Positions 1-6,983 of a stretch of 25,810 bases of DNA are shown one piece after another. Position 1 is the first letter of the stretch, and each line of letters begins with the position of its first letter. The DNA lies in NCBI GenBank assembly GCA_000431015.1, contig HF986075.1:52065-77874 (forward strand), in the 5' to 3' direction. The stretch is from Alistipes sp. CAG:514. GTDB lineage: Bacteria; Bacteroidota; Bacteroidia; Bacteroidales; UBA932. Made by a program: the position numbers and the translations under genes. Below the pieces are notes generated by a model. It worked only from the letters and a program-made list of their open reading frames with translations, did no database searches and was not told the origin of the DNA.

Positions 1-116
1 ACGCGCGTTCCGGCTCCGACGCTCTTGAAATTCTGAAGGTAGTCGATGTAGAATTCCTTGGAAGTCTGCGCCAACTCCTTGAAATACCGTTCCCTGTCAG
101 TGTGCCTCTCCTGCAT
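1..116 (-). CDS. Partial class I SAM-dependent methyltransferase (N-terminus only)
   Basis: Only the first 38 codons are in the window; the gene runs off the left edge. The visible peptide begins MQERHTDRERYFKELAQTS and continues as a charged amphipathic stretch up to SVGAGTR. This resembles the N-terminal helix that precedes the glycine-rich SAM-binding loop (VLEIGCGEG type) in Bacteroidota class I methyltransferases. The SAM motif itself would lie just outside the window, so this is an assignment from resemblance, not from a catalytic motif. It is transcribed away from the PHP-domain gene; the 131 bp between the two starts holds promoter-like and palindromic sequence. Confidence 0.5.
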   Translation of the reverse strand, partial: MQERHTDRERYFKELAQTSKEFYIDYLQNFKSVGAGTR

Positions 117-191
117 TGGTTTTTGAATATGTGGTTAAATAATCGTTAAAAAACTTTGCCAAATCTGCGGCAACTTATTATTAACTGTTGT

Positions 192-227
192 AAAAGTACA
201 TTAAAAATGCGAGTTTTTTGTACTTTT
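192..227. promoter_or_regulatory. Inverted repeat overlapping a -7 box upstream of the PHP gene
   Basis: Nine-base arms AAAAGTACA (192-200) and TGTACTTTT (219-227) are perfect reverse complements. Inside them, AAAAA (203-207) and TTTTT (214-218) extend the symmetry around the loop TGCGAG. The right arm overlaps TACTTTTG (221-228), an exact match to the Bacteroidota -7 consensus TAnnTTTG and 19 bases before the ATG. I see no good -33 TTTG at the expected distance. A dyad on top of a -7 box is what an operator would look like, but that role is inference. Confidence 0.4.
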
Positions 228-247
228 GAAAGACAAAATCACATAAC

Positions 248-2074
248 ATGAAACGATTCTCGACAATCATTCTATTGTTGGTCATGATCTGTGCCAATGC
301 TCAGGAAAACATCCATTACCAGTGGATGGACTTCTATGGAAAGAATCTTGGTACTGACAGAAAGGCTTTCAACCCGCGCAAGATCGACCTTCCGTCCGTT
401 GACGGCTTCAATGCCTACACGGCTGACCTGCACATGCACACAATCTATTCAGATGCGCAAGTGACACCTGAGATGAGGGTGTATGAGGCTTACCTTGAAG
501 GGCTTGACATTCTGGCCATCACGGATCATCATTCGCATCCGAGGGTTTATAGGGGATCTGATGACATGAATGTGGCGGTGGACTGTGCTGTTGAGGCGGC
601 GAAGGATTTCGACCTCAAGATAGTGCGAGGGTTCGAGATAACAGGCAGCGAGCCGGTTGGACACATCAATGTGCTTTTTACGGGCGACCTCAACAAGTAC
701 AGGCTCAGCCAGGGTTTTGACACCAAGGAATGCGACAAGGTGTTGGAGATAGCACGCGGCGAGGACGCTTTCATTACTACAAACCATCCTGGCTGGCCGG
801 ATCAGAACAGCGATCTGTCGGACTACATTGCCGGCCACATCAAGGACGGAACCATCCAGGGCATCGAGGTGTTCAACCACAAGGAGTTCTATCCGCTTGC
901 CATTGACCATGCGCTCAACTACAATCTTGCGATGCTTGGCTGCACCGACAGCCACTATCCGACCTACATGCTGTATGACCAGAAGGATAATCATCGTGAT
1001 CTTACGATAATATTCGCGAAAGACAAGAGTGACGAGGCAATCAAGGAGGCGTTGCGCGCGCGGAGAACCATTGCCTGGGCGAACAACATGCTTTGCGGCG
1101 AAGAGAGTCTGCTGCTCTCCTTCATCAAGGCGGCTGTCAAGGTCGAGCGTTTCCGCACGCTGGAAAGCGGCGAGGTTCTCTTCCGTTTGTACAACAGCTG
1201 TTCGGTTCCGTTTTACCTCAGCGCCGAGAACAGCAATGAGAACATCTACCTGCCTGCCGGAGGCTATGCTGAGTCGAAGCGCCGGAAAGAGGACTTGAAA
1301 CATATTTTCAAGGTGGACAATGTGTACTGTGGCTCGACAAGCCACCCTTCATTCCCTCTGTCATTCCTGCTGGCGGCGGGGGAAATAGCGGCTCCGTACC
1401 TTAAGGAGGAGAGTCTGGCCATCGATGATGACGGCATCAGTTTCCGTTTTGCCCCGAGCATCGGGACGATTTACTACACCTTGGACGGAAGCGAGCCGAC
1501 CGAACAATCGACCTGCTATGACGGCAACCCGGTGGTGCTGGCAGGAGGAGCCCGCGTCAAGGCGATCTGCAAGAGAGGCGGCAGCGTAAGCGGAGTCTAT
1601 GAAAGGAATATTCCTTATGCCGCTGCCGTAAAGGCCAAGGCGCGTAGGCAAGGTGTCAATTTCAAGTACTTCGAGGGAGCCGACATGTCGTCAACCGAGG
1701 AGATCGACAAGTTGGAAAAGGTCACGCTTAGTGGACAGAAGGGGGATTTGAATATTTCCGAGGGCGAAGGAAAAGACTATTTCGGCTATGTGTTCGAAGG
1801 TGTTATGAAGATTGAGCAAAATGGCTTGTACACGTTCACTCTGCTGACAAACGACGGTTCGGATCTCTACATCGACGGAGTCCTGGCTTGTGACAACAAT
1901 GTCCGTACAGGTTACACCGTGGCCTCCGGCAGCATATTCCTTCAGAAAGGCTTTCACAAGTACCGCATCCGTTACTTCGAAGGCTACGGTGGCGAGAGTT
2001 TCGCCCTCAAGTGGCAGGTTCCCGGCGATCTCAACGCCAAGGACTTCCCCGCGGCTCTCCTCTTTGTTGAATAG
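248..2074 (+). CDS. Secreted PHP-domain phosphoesterase with chitobiase-like and PA14 C-terminal domains
   Basis: Residues 1-19 form a Sec signal peptide (hydrophobic core IILLLVMI), so the protein is exported. Residues about 55-285 are a PHP metal-dependent phosphoesterase domain. It has the metal-ligand motifs DLHMHTIYSD (60-69), TDHHSH (92-97), E130, NHPG (179-182) and DSH (234-236). Residues about 395-455 resemble the chitobiase/hexosaminidase C-terminal-like repeat (IYYTLDGSEPT). Residues about 468-592 form a PA14 domain (YTFTLLTNDGSDLYIDG), usually carbohydrate-binding. The whole chain resembles proteins named Sb-PDE family phosphodiesterase. Substrate is unknown; a periplasmic or surface phosphodiester bound to or near glycans is plausible. 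The gene stands alone between genes on the opposite strand. Confidence 0.8.
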   Translation: MKRFSTIILLLVMICANAQENIHYQWMDFYGKNLGTDRKAFNPRKIDLPSVDGFNAYTADLHMHTIYSDAQVTPEMRVYEAYLEGLDILAITDHHSHPRVYRGSDDMNVAVDCAVEAAKDFDLKIVRGFEITGSEPVGHINVLFTGDLNKYRLSQGFDTKECDKVLEIARGEDAFITTNHPGWPDQNSDLSDYIAGHIKDGTIQGIEVFNHKEFYPLAIDHALNYNLAMLGCTDSHYPTYMLYDQKDNHRDLTIIFAKDKSDEAIKEALRARRTIAWANNMLCGEESLLLSFIKAAVKVERFRTLESGEVLFRLYNSCSVPFYLSAENSNENIYLPAGGYAESKRRKEDLKHIFKVDNVYCGSTSHPSFPLSFLLAAGEIAAPYLKEESLAIDDDGISFRFAPSIGTIYYTLDGSEPTEQSTCYDGNPVVLAGGARVKAICKRGGSVSGVYERNIPYAAAVKAKARRQGVNFKYFEGADMSSTEEIDKLEKVTLSGQKGDLNISEGEGKDYFGYVFEGVMKIEQNGLYTFTLLTNDGSDLYIDGVLACDNNVRTGYTVASGSIFLQKGFHKYRIRYFEGYGGESFALKWQVPGDLNAKDFPAALLFVE

Positions 2075-2170
2075 CAACGTGTTTGCCTGACTTCTTCGGA
2101 AGATGCCTATTCTTGATTACCGCAAGCTTTGAGTGTGCGGCAAGCCATCTTCGGCGACGGTTTCGGCTCG

Positions 2171-2341
2171 GAACGTCGCCCAATAGTGCCGCGGAACACT
2201 CTCGGGCTACGAAACGGCCTTAGAATGTCGCCTAGCGGTGCTGCGGGGATTGTTCGGGAATTATCGAATACAATAATGTAGCCCACTGGCTGCGGGATTG
2301 GACACAAAACGGTAAGCCGCTAACTGCCGGGATTGTTCATG
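2171..2341. repeat. Degenerate short repeats in the gap after the PHP gene
   Basis: The 245-bp gap 2075-2319 holds no credible gene. GAACGTCGCC at 2171 and GAATGTCGCC at 2223 begin two roughly 36-base units that match at about 23 positions, mostly differing by transitions. A second short repeat, CTGCGGGGATTGTTCGGG (2241-2258), recurs as CTGCCGGGATTGTTCATG (2324-2341), which is inside the 3' end of the helicase gene. A small UUCG-loop hairpin (CTTC/GAAG, 2091-2102) follows the PHP stop but has no T tract. The region looks like decayed duplication; no function can be supported. Confidence 0.3.
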
Positions 2342-4641
2342 GCCGTTCGGATGATCTCCAGGATTTCTTCGCCGTATTTTTCGCACTTTGACTTGCCGAA
2401 GCCTTTGACGCTGAGGAGTTCCTCTTTGGTTGTGGGGGCGAGGTCGGCTATGGCCAGAAGGGTTTTCTGGTGGAGGATCATGAAGGCGGGGACGTTGTCT
2501 TTCTGGTATTTTTCACGCCGCCAGTCCACAAGGGCCTGGGCCAGTTCAGGATGGATGCTGCCGGTGTAGGTGGCCGATTCTCCATCCGGTTCCCGAACCT
2601 GTCGAAGGGCCGACGGTTCGACAGGCTCACCAACCGCGTCTGGGCGTTGAGCTTGCTGAATCGACTCCTTGGATGCCGAAGCCTTCTCAGGTGTGGAAAT
2701 CAGCGACCTGACCAATGCCTTTAACGATCTGGCATCCGACAACTCGTTGTCCGTCTTTAACTTATGGTATGCTTTCGTGCTGAAGCCTTCCGACAGGATA
2801 GTCTCGTAGAGGGTCATCCGGAATCTAAGCTCTGCCAGAAATTCCTCGGAGGCGGCCTTGAAGGCTTTCCTGACCTCTTTGTCGTCAATCTCTACAAGAG
2901 TCAGCGGAGCGGCGAACGAGGCCAAAGGACGGAATTGTGTGGTGAAATATTCGCAGGCCTTGGTGACGCGCTCCCGCAGGAGAGGGAACTCTTCCGCCGT
3001 GCCGCTATGGATTGTCGAGGTGATGTAGCGGAGCTGCTTCTGGAATTTCTGCGCCGTGTCGCTGAGGGATCGTATTCCCTCGAAGGGCTGCGGGGCGCTT
3101 TTGCCGGAGCCATCGGAGCTGTCGAACATTCCGCCTACTTGGGCGGCATTGCCCGCACCTACTGTGTTGAACCTGCCAGCCTGGTTGGGGTAAAGGTTCG
3201 AAAGGTTGACCTGGTATATTCGGTTAACCCTGTTGTAGAGATAGCGAAGGCGTTGAAGATCAAAGGCATCGCACAAGGTTGAGGTGAAATATTCATTGGC
3301 CATGGCGGGGAGTTTGAGCCGCGCCTCTTCCGCCGGCTCGCGGCTGCTTTCGAACGTCGAGACCTCATCGCTGGTGAAGGTGCAGCGCCGTGTGATCGGG
3401 GTGGTCAGGATGATGCCTTCGAGGGTGCGGCAGCGGGAGAGGGCGACGTAGACCTGGCCGAACGAGAATGCCGCGCCCGCGTCGATGATGACTTGGTCGA
3501 AGGTCAGTCCCTGACTCTTGTGGATCGTCACCGCCCACGCCGGACGCAAAGGAACCTGCTCGAAAGTGCCTTCCACAATTCCCTCTATCTCACCGCTTTC
3601 CTCGTTGAGGCCGTAGCGGATGTTCTCCCATCTTTCCGTGTTGACCTCGATGCTTTCGCCGCTCTCGTCCTCCACGATCAGCGCCGGCTTGACTTTCTTC
3701 ACTGTCGCGATCTTTCCGTTGTAGTAGCGCGCCTCGCCGGAAGTGTCGTTGCGCACGAACATCACCTGCGCGCCTTCCCGTAGACGCAGCCTGGTTTCGG
3801 CGGGGTAGGCATTTTCCGGGAATATTCCCTCGATCTGTGCCTCGAATGTCGCCTCCTCGGTCTCCAGCGCGTTCATCTTCGCCTCATTTACGGAGTCCGC
3901 CTGGGCGTTGTGGGTGGTGAGGCGGATCCAGCGCTCGTCCTCCGGTGGCACGAAGCCGGGGAAGAGCCTCTTGTTCAATTCGTTCAAGGCCGCGTCGCCC
4001 GGCATCCCGGAGCGAACCTCATTCAGTATGTCAAGGAATAGCCTGTCACTCTGCCGGTGAACCTTCTCAAGCTCGACCGTTACGAACGACAACCTTTGCA
4101 ACACCTTGGAATTGAAGAAGAAAGGTGATGAATATACTTGCTCCATGTACGGTCTTTCCGATTCTTTGACCACCGGCGGAAGCTGCTGGATGTCCCCGAT
4201 CATCAGGAGTTGCACCCCTCCGAACGGACGGTCGTTGCGCCGGTAACGCTTGAGCGTGTCATCGATCGCGTCCAGAATGTCGGCTCTCACCATCGAGATC
4301 TCATCGATGATCAGCAGGTCGAGAGTCCGCAGGATCCTCACCCTTTCCTTCCGCAGGGAGCGCATCCGCTCCGGCATCTGATACTCTGTGACAAGCTCTT
4401 TGACATCAGGGAGATACGGGCAAAGGGGCAATTGGAAGAATGAATGGATTGTCACTCCGCCGGCGTTGATGGCCGCAACTCCTGTGGGAGCCACGACGGC
4501 GAACCGTTTGGAGGTCTGCCGCACAATCTCTTTAAGGAACGTTGTCTTTCCCGTCCCCGCCTTGCCTGTCAGGAACACGGAGACCCCCGTCTCTTCCACA
4601 TATCTCTCCGCCAATGTGAATCTCTCGTCCTTTTCGATCAT
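2320..4641 (-). CDS. PIF1/RecD-like DNA helicase with C-terminal HRDC domain
   Basis: A superfamily 1B helicase that would unwind DNA using ATP. Visible motifs in order are: Walker A GKAGTGKTT (26-34), APTGVAA (51-57), Walker B LLIIDEISM (109-117), GDIQQLPPV (149-157), the late motif TIHKSQGLTFDQV (372-384) and VALSRCRTLEGI (399-410). Residues about 450-690 are a less conserved middle region. The last 70 residues (DWRREKYQKDNVPAFMI onward, with VKGFGKSKCEKYGEEIL) are a canonical HRDC nucleic-acid-binding domain. The PIF1-core plus HRDC layout is common in Bacteroidota. Just before the HRDC domain is a stretch with EPVEPSALRQVRE encoded by a palindromic repeat (2595-2628), probably an in-frame insertion in a flexible linker. 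It is monocistronic and divergent from queH. Confidence 0.88.
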   Translation of the reverse strand: MIEKDERFTLAERYVEETGVSVFLTGKAGTGKTTFLKEIVRQTSKRFAVVAPTGVAAINAGGVTIHSFFQLPLCPYLPDVKELVTEYQMPERMRSLRKERVRILRTLDLLIIDEISMVRADILDAIDDTLKRYRRNDRPFGGVQLLMIGDIQQLPPVVKESERPYMEQVYSSPFFFNSKVLQRLSFVTVELEKVHRQSDRLFLDILNEVRSGMPGDAALNELNKRLFPGFVPPEDERWIRLTTHNAQADSVNEAKMNALETEEATFEAQIEGIFPENAYPAETRLRLREGAQVMFVRNDTSGEARYYNGKIATVKKVKPALIVEDESGESIEVNTERWENIRYGLNEESGEIEGIVEGTFEQVPLRPAWAVTIHKSQGLTFDQVIIDAGAAFSFGQVYVALSRCRTLEGIILTTPITRRCTFTSDEVSTFESSREPAEEARLKLPAMANEYFTSTLCDAFDLQRLRYLYNRVNRIYQVNLSNLYPNQAGRFNTVGAGNAAQVGGMFDSSDGSGKSAPQPFEGIRSLSDTAQKFQKQLRYITSTIHSGTAEEFPLLRERVTKACEYFTTQFRPLASFAAPLTLVEIDDKEVRKAFKAASEEFLAELRFRMTLYETILSEGFSTKAYHKLKTDNELSDARSLKALVRSLISTPEKASASKESIQQAQRPDAVGEPVEPSALRQVREPDGESATYTGSIHPELAQALVDWRREKYQKDNVPAFMILHQKTLLAIADLAPTTKEELLSVKGFGKSKCEKYGEEILEIIRTAMNNPGS
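2595..2628. repeat. REP-like palindromic repeat inside the helicase coding sequence
   Basis: CCTGTCGAA (2598-2606) and TTCGACAGG (2617-2625) are perfect 9-bp inverted arms around a 10-base loop. The pairing extends to GA/TC at 2595-2596 and 2627-2628 after one mismatch. The element sits in the linker before the HRDC domain and is read in frame. CGACAGGTTC and GCTCACCAACCG, both present here, also occur in the ispE insertion. Such GTTCGACAGGCTC-type palindromes are known as dispersed repeats in many genomes; an in-gene copy is less usual. Confidence 0.6.
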
Positions 4642-4981
4642 AGCTCTTTTAGCCTTTCTGTTTTGTCAATGGTTTTCCAATCAACTTTCTGATTGTCGGT
4701 GGCAATCCGGTACGTAAAGTCCGGTTCTATCTGGAGGCCGGCCGATAACCGGTCTGTCTCTCTTTCCGTTAAAGTTAGCATTAAAAGTTCTTACGACAAA
4801 ATCGGATTTTGGTTGCGAATTTGTGAACCGGGAAAATCTTGTGGCAGGTAATTCGTTGGTTAGCAACGTCTTGATGTAGTGCTTTCCCCTTGTTTTCAGT
4901 AGAGGATGCTTGGGTCAATCATTTGATTAACAGTTTTTTAACAGCCTCGTCTGAAACTTCTGTTTCTCAAGAAAAATCGTT
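4642..4981. other. 340-bp divergent intergenic region between the helicase and queH
   Basis: No credible ORF or structured RNA gene is visible. It holds a candidate minus-strand promoter (4770-4800) whose -33 box overlaps a perfect dyad with arms CAAAAT and ATTTTG around CGG (4797-4811). There is also a small stem, CGTTG/CAACG with a 5-base loop (4854-4868). The stretch is more AT-rich than the flanking genes, as expected for regulatory DNA. I found no convincing plus-strand promoter for queH. Confidence 0.5.
4770..4800 (-). promoter_or_regulatory. Candidate Bacteroidota promoter for the helicase gene
   Basis: On the minus strand TTTG (4800-4797) is followed after exactly 19 bases by TAACTTTA (4777-4770), which matches TAnnTTTG in seven of eight positions. 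This would give a 5' leader of about 120 bases. The -33 element overlaps the dyad at 4797-4811, which could serve as an operator. Confidence 0.4.
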
Positions 4982-5719
4982 ATGTTTGTTACAGAAATGC
5001 CGAACGGGAATATTCATAAAAGGGGATTTGTTCCGGAGCTGCCGGGAGGGTGCGACCTTTCGGGGGAGCGCATCCTGCTGCATTGCTGCTGCGCGCCTTG
5101 CTCGACCGCCATCATCGAGTGGATGGTCGGCGAAGGGCTGCGTCCGGGAATATTCTTCAGCAACTCCAACATAGTTCCTTTCCGTGAATATGAGATCCGC
5201 CGCGACGAGTTGCGCCGCTATGCCGCCGCCCACGGTCTGGAAACCATTGATGATGAATATGATCACGCGGCCTGGCTGGCCTTTGTCAGCCGGTTGGAGA
5301 CGGGTGTGGCCGCTGATGATTGTCCGGTCGCCCGAATCGCCGACATGCCGGAGCGCGGTCCCCGTTGCCTTGAGTGTTTCAAGTTCCGTCTCCTCCGTGC
5401 CGCACGCTATGCCTCTTCCAACGGCTATCGTATGCTGACAACCACCCTGGCCTCGTCCCGGTGGAAGGATCTCGCCCAGGTTGACGCCGCCGGTCGCTGG
5501 GCCTGCGATCGGGTGAACGGTACCGGTGGTGATGGATGCGCCATTGGTCATGGGGCGGAGACAAACGCAGAAACCCATCCGTCCGTCCGCCATGAGGTCT
5601 TGTGGTGGAACCAGAACTGGCGCCGCGGCGGTCTTCAGGAACGGCGCTGCGCCCTGATCAAGGAATGGGAAATGTACAACCAGACCTTCTGTGGCTGCGA
5701 ATTCTCGGAACGGCATTGA
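4982..5719 (+). CDS. queH: Epoxyqueuosine reductase QueH
   Basis: Catalyses the last step of queuosine synthesis, reducing epoxyqueuosine to queuosine in the tRNA wobble position; this is the non-B12 enzyme of the DUF208 family, carrying an Fe-S cluster. Diagnostic motifs are present: LLHCCCAPCST near the N-terminus, ERGPRCLECFKFRL in the middle, LTTTLASSRWKDL, and the C-terminal QTFCGCEFS. All the cysteines expected for the cluster and redox pair (CC, CxxC, CGC) are there. Length of 245 residues is at the long end for the family because of a charged, glycine- and histidine-rich stretch (about 180-205) before WWNQNWRRGG. A second in-frame ATG at 4997 would shorten it by five residues; I cannot decide between the two. 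It is convergent with ispE. Confidence 0.88.
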   Translation: MFVTEMPNGNIHKRGFVPELPGGCDLSGERILLHCCCAPCSTAIIEWMVGEGLRPGIFFSNSNIVPFREYEIRRDELRRYAAAHGLETIDDEYDHAAWLAFVSRLETGVAADDCPVARIADMPERGPRCLECFKFRLLRAARYASSNGYRMLTTTLASSRWKDLAQVDAAGRWACDRVNGTGGDGCAIGHGAETNAETHPSVRHEVLWWNQNWRRGGLQERRCALIKEWEMYNQTFCGCEFSERH

Positions 5720-5789
5720 GCCAAGAGTCCCTTTTGATTTTGTTTGTGGTTTTTCTCCACGAAGAGTATTTCAAACACCCAAAATCAGC

Positions 5790-5875
5790 GTCTCTGGTGC
5801 GCGGGAGCGGCGCTTTTGCTCACGAGGCTGGTCGTGGGCTGTCTCTGGTGCGCGGGAGCGGTGCTTTTGCTCACG
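5790..5875. repeat. Direct repeat, two 35-bp copies with a 51-bp period
   Basis: The unit GTCTCTGGTGCGCGGGAGCG continues as GCGCTTTTGCTCACG. The copies at 5790-5824 and 5841-5875 differ at one base (C or T). The whole pair lies between the convergent 3' ends of queH and ispE, and the second copy ends one base before the ispE stop codon. Each copy holds a short stem GAGC/GCTC around GGYGCTTTT. It may act in transcript ending, or may be a remnant of slippage-prone sequence; neither is shown. Confidence 0.65.
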
Positions 5876-5876
5876 G

Positions 5877-6932
5877 TTATTTCTTGTAGAGGGCGAAGAG
5901 GGCGGAGCCGGAGCCGGACATGGAGGCGTAGGTGGCGCCGGAGTCGTAGAGGGACTGCTTGATGGCGGCCAGCTCGGGGTGTGTTTTGAAGACTGTGGCC
6001 TCGAAGTCGTTGACCAGCAGGTCTTTCCATTCGGAGACTGGTTTTGCCAGCACAGATTTCAGGCCTGTTGTCTCAGCCGGCTTGCCAAGTCCGGTTGGTG
6101 AGCGATGACTAACCACTGGATTGCCAGGCTGCTCGCTGAACCTGTCGCAGCGCTCTGGTGATCCAGTTGAGGCCTGCTCGCCGGATCCGTCGCAACGCTC
6201 TTGCGGCTCAGTTGAGTCCTGCTCGCCGGATCCGTCGCGGCGCGTTTCCCGAGGAACGATCCCTTTGTAGGCCTCTGCGGTGGAGACCGAAACACCTTCC
6301 GGAATCAACACCTTTATCTCGTACTCTGAGAGATCAATGTCGTAAGGCTCAAGCACTTCTCCTCTTCCTGAGCCGATCATCGGACGGTTGAAAATGAAGA
6401 AGGCACAGTCGCTGCCAAGTCTGGAGGCATATTCAGAAAGCCTTTGCCCGGAAAGCCCGAGTCCGCAAAGTTCGTTCAGAGCCTTGAGGGTGAATGCCGC
6501 GTCCGCCGATCCGCCGCCGAGGCCGGCCCCGACAGGAGCGTTCTTTTCTAGGAATATCTTGACAGGCGGCAGGTCAAAATCCTGAGCAAGAACATTGTAC
6601 GCCTTGGCGCACAAATCTTTCATCGGATTCCAGTCCACACCCTCCTTGCGGGCGATCGTGATCATCAACTTTCCGTCCTCGGATATTCCCTGTGCCAGAT
6701 CTACTTCGTTCTCCTTCTGGTCGCAGAACTTGCCGACGCACCCGTCCTGACCTCCATATTCAGCGAAAAGCGCCGCCGAGGTGCGGCTGTAGTCGTCGCC
6801 GGCGATGATCTCAAGCGTGTCCCCGAAATCAAAGCACGGCACGAACAGCGTCTCGATGTCGTGGAACCCATCAGCACGCTTCCGCAGGACACTCAGCCCC
6901 AGATTCAGCTTGACATTCGTCTTGACAATCAT
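5877..6932 (-). CDS. ispE: 4-diphosphocytidyl-2-C-methyl-D-erythritol kinase (IspE) with in-frame repeat insertion
   Basis: A GHMP-family kinase that phosphorylates CDP-methylerythritol in the MEP isoprenoid pathway. Motifs are KTNVKLNLGLSVL (4-16), the ATP loop APVGAGLGGGSADAA (132-146) and the C-terminal MSGSGSALFALY (338-349). I chose the ATG at 6932 (MIVKTNVKLNLG), which matches the family N-terminus; an upstream ATG at 6965 adds 11 unlikely residues. With 351 residues it is 50-70 longer than usual. The excess is residues about 229-290, inserted between AEAYKGIVP and LKSVLAKPVSEWKDLL. It contains 15-residue tandem repeats (231-245, 246-260, partial 261-271). The active-site motifs are untouched, so the enzyme is probably functional. 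It is the last gene of the suf operon, 51 bp after sufD. Confidence 0.92.
   Translation of the reverse strand: MIVKTNVKLNLGLSVLRKRADGFHDIETLFVPCFDFGDTLEIIAGDDYSRTSAALFAEYGGQDGCVGKFCDQKENEVDLAQGISEDGKLMITIARKEGVDWNPMKDLCAKAYNVLAQDFDLPPVKIFLEKNAPVGAGLGGGSADAAFTLKALNELCGLGLSGQRLSEYASRLGSDCAFFIFNRPMIGSGRGEVLEPYDIDLSEYEIKVLIPEGVSVSTAEAYKGIVPRETRRDGSGEQDSTEPQERCDGSGEQASTGSPERCDRFSEQPGNPVVSHRSPTGLGKPAETTGLKSVLAKPVSEWKDLLVNDFEATVFKTHPELAAIKQSLYDSGATYASMSGSGSALFALYKK
6131..6249 (-). repeat. 45-bp tandem repeats inside ispE
   Basis: Two full 45-bp units (6131-6175 and 6176-6220) and a partial third (from 6221) each begin GCTCGC on the plus strand. They encode RRDGSGEQDSTEPQE, RCDGSGEQASTGSPE and RCDRFSEQPGN on the minus strand. 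The unit length is a multiple of three, so the reading frame is kept. Neighbouring sequence at 6092-6103 shares 12 bases (GCTCACCAACCG on the minus strand) with the palindromic repeat in the helicase gene, and 6140-6149 shares CGACAGGTTC allowing for orientation and one base. Confidence 0.85.
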
Positions 6933-6983
6933 GGTCTTTAAGTAAGCGTTAAAAAATAAGTTCAAGTTGTTTTTTAATGATTA

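Noticed and set aside
449..1345. A long open frame on the opposite strand of the PHP gene
   Set aside because: It is antisense to a protein with clear signal peptide, metal motifs and PA14 domain, and its own translation shows no family resemblance.
1330..1347. GTGGCT/AGCCAC inverted repeat in the PHP gene as a further copy of the palindromic repeat
   Set aside because: It lacks the CCTGTCGAA arms and lies in conserved-looking coding sequence; 6-bp arms are expected by chance.
4981..4988. TATGTTTG, an exact TAnnTTTG match at the queH start, as its promoter
   Set aside because: It overlaps the first ATG and would leave almost no leader even for the second ATG; there is no TTTG at the -33 distance. 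Probably chance.
5691..6101. An open frame with repeated SLVRGSGAFAH-like peptides after queH
   Set aside because: It arises from the 35-bp direct repeats and then runs antisense through ispE, so it is not a real gene.
6933..6965. Upstream extension of ispE by 11 codons (MNLFFNAYLKT)
   Set aside because: IspE proteins begin close to the KTNVKLNLG block; the extension reads AT-rich intergenic sequence.
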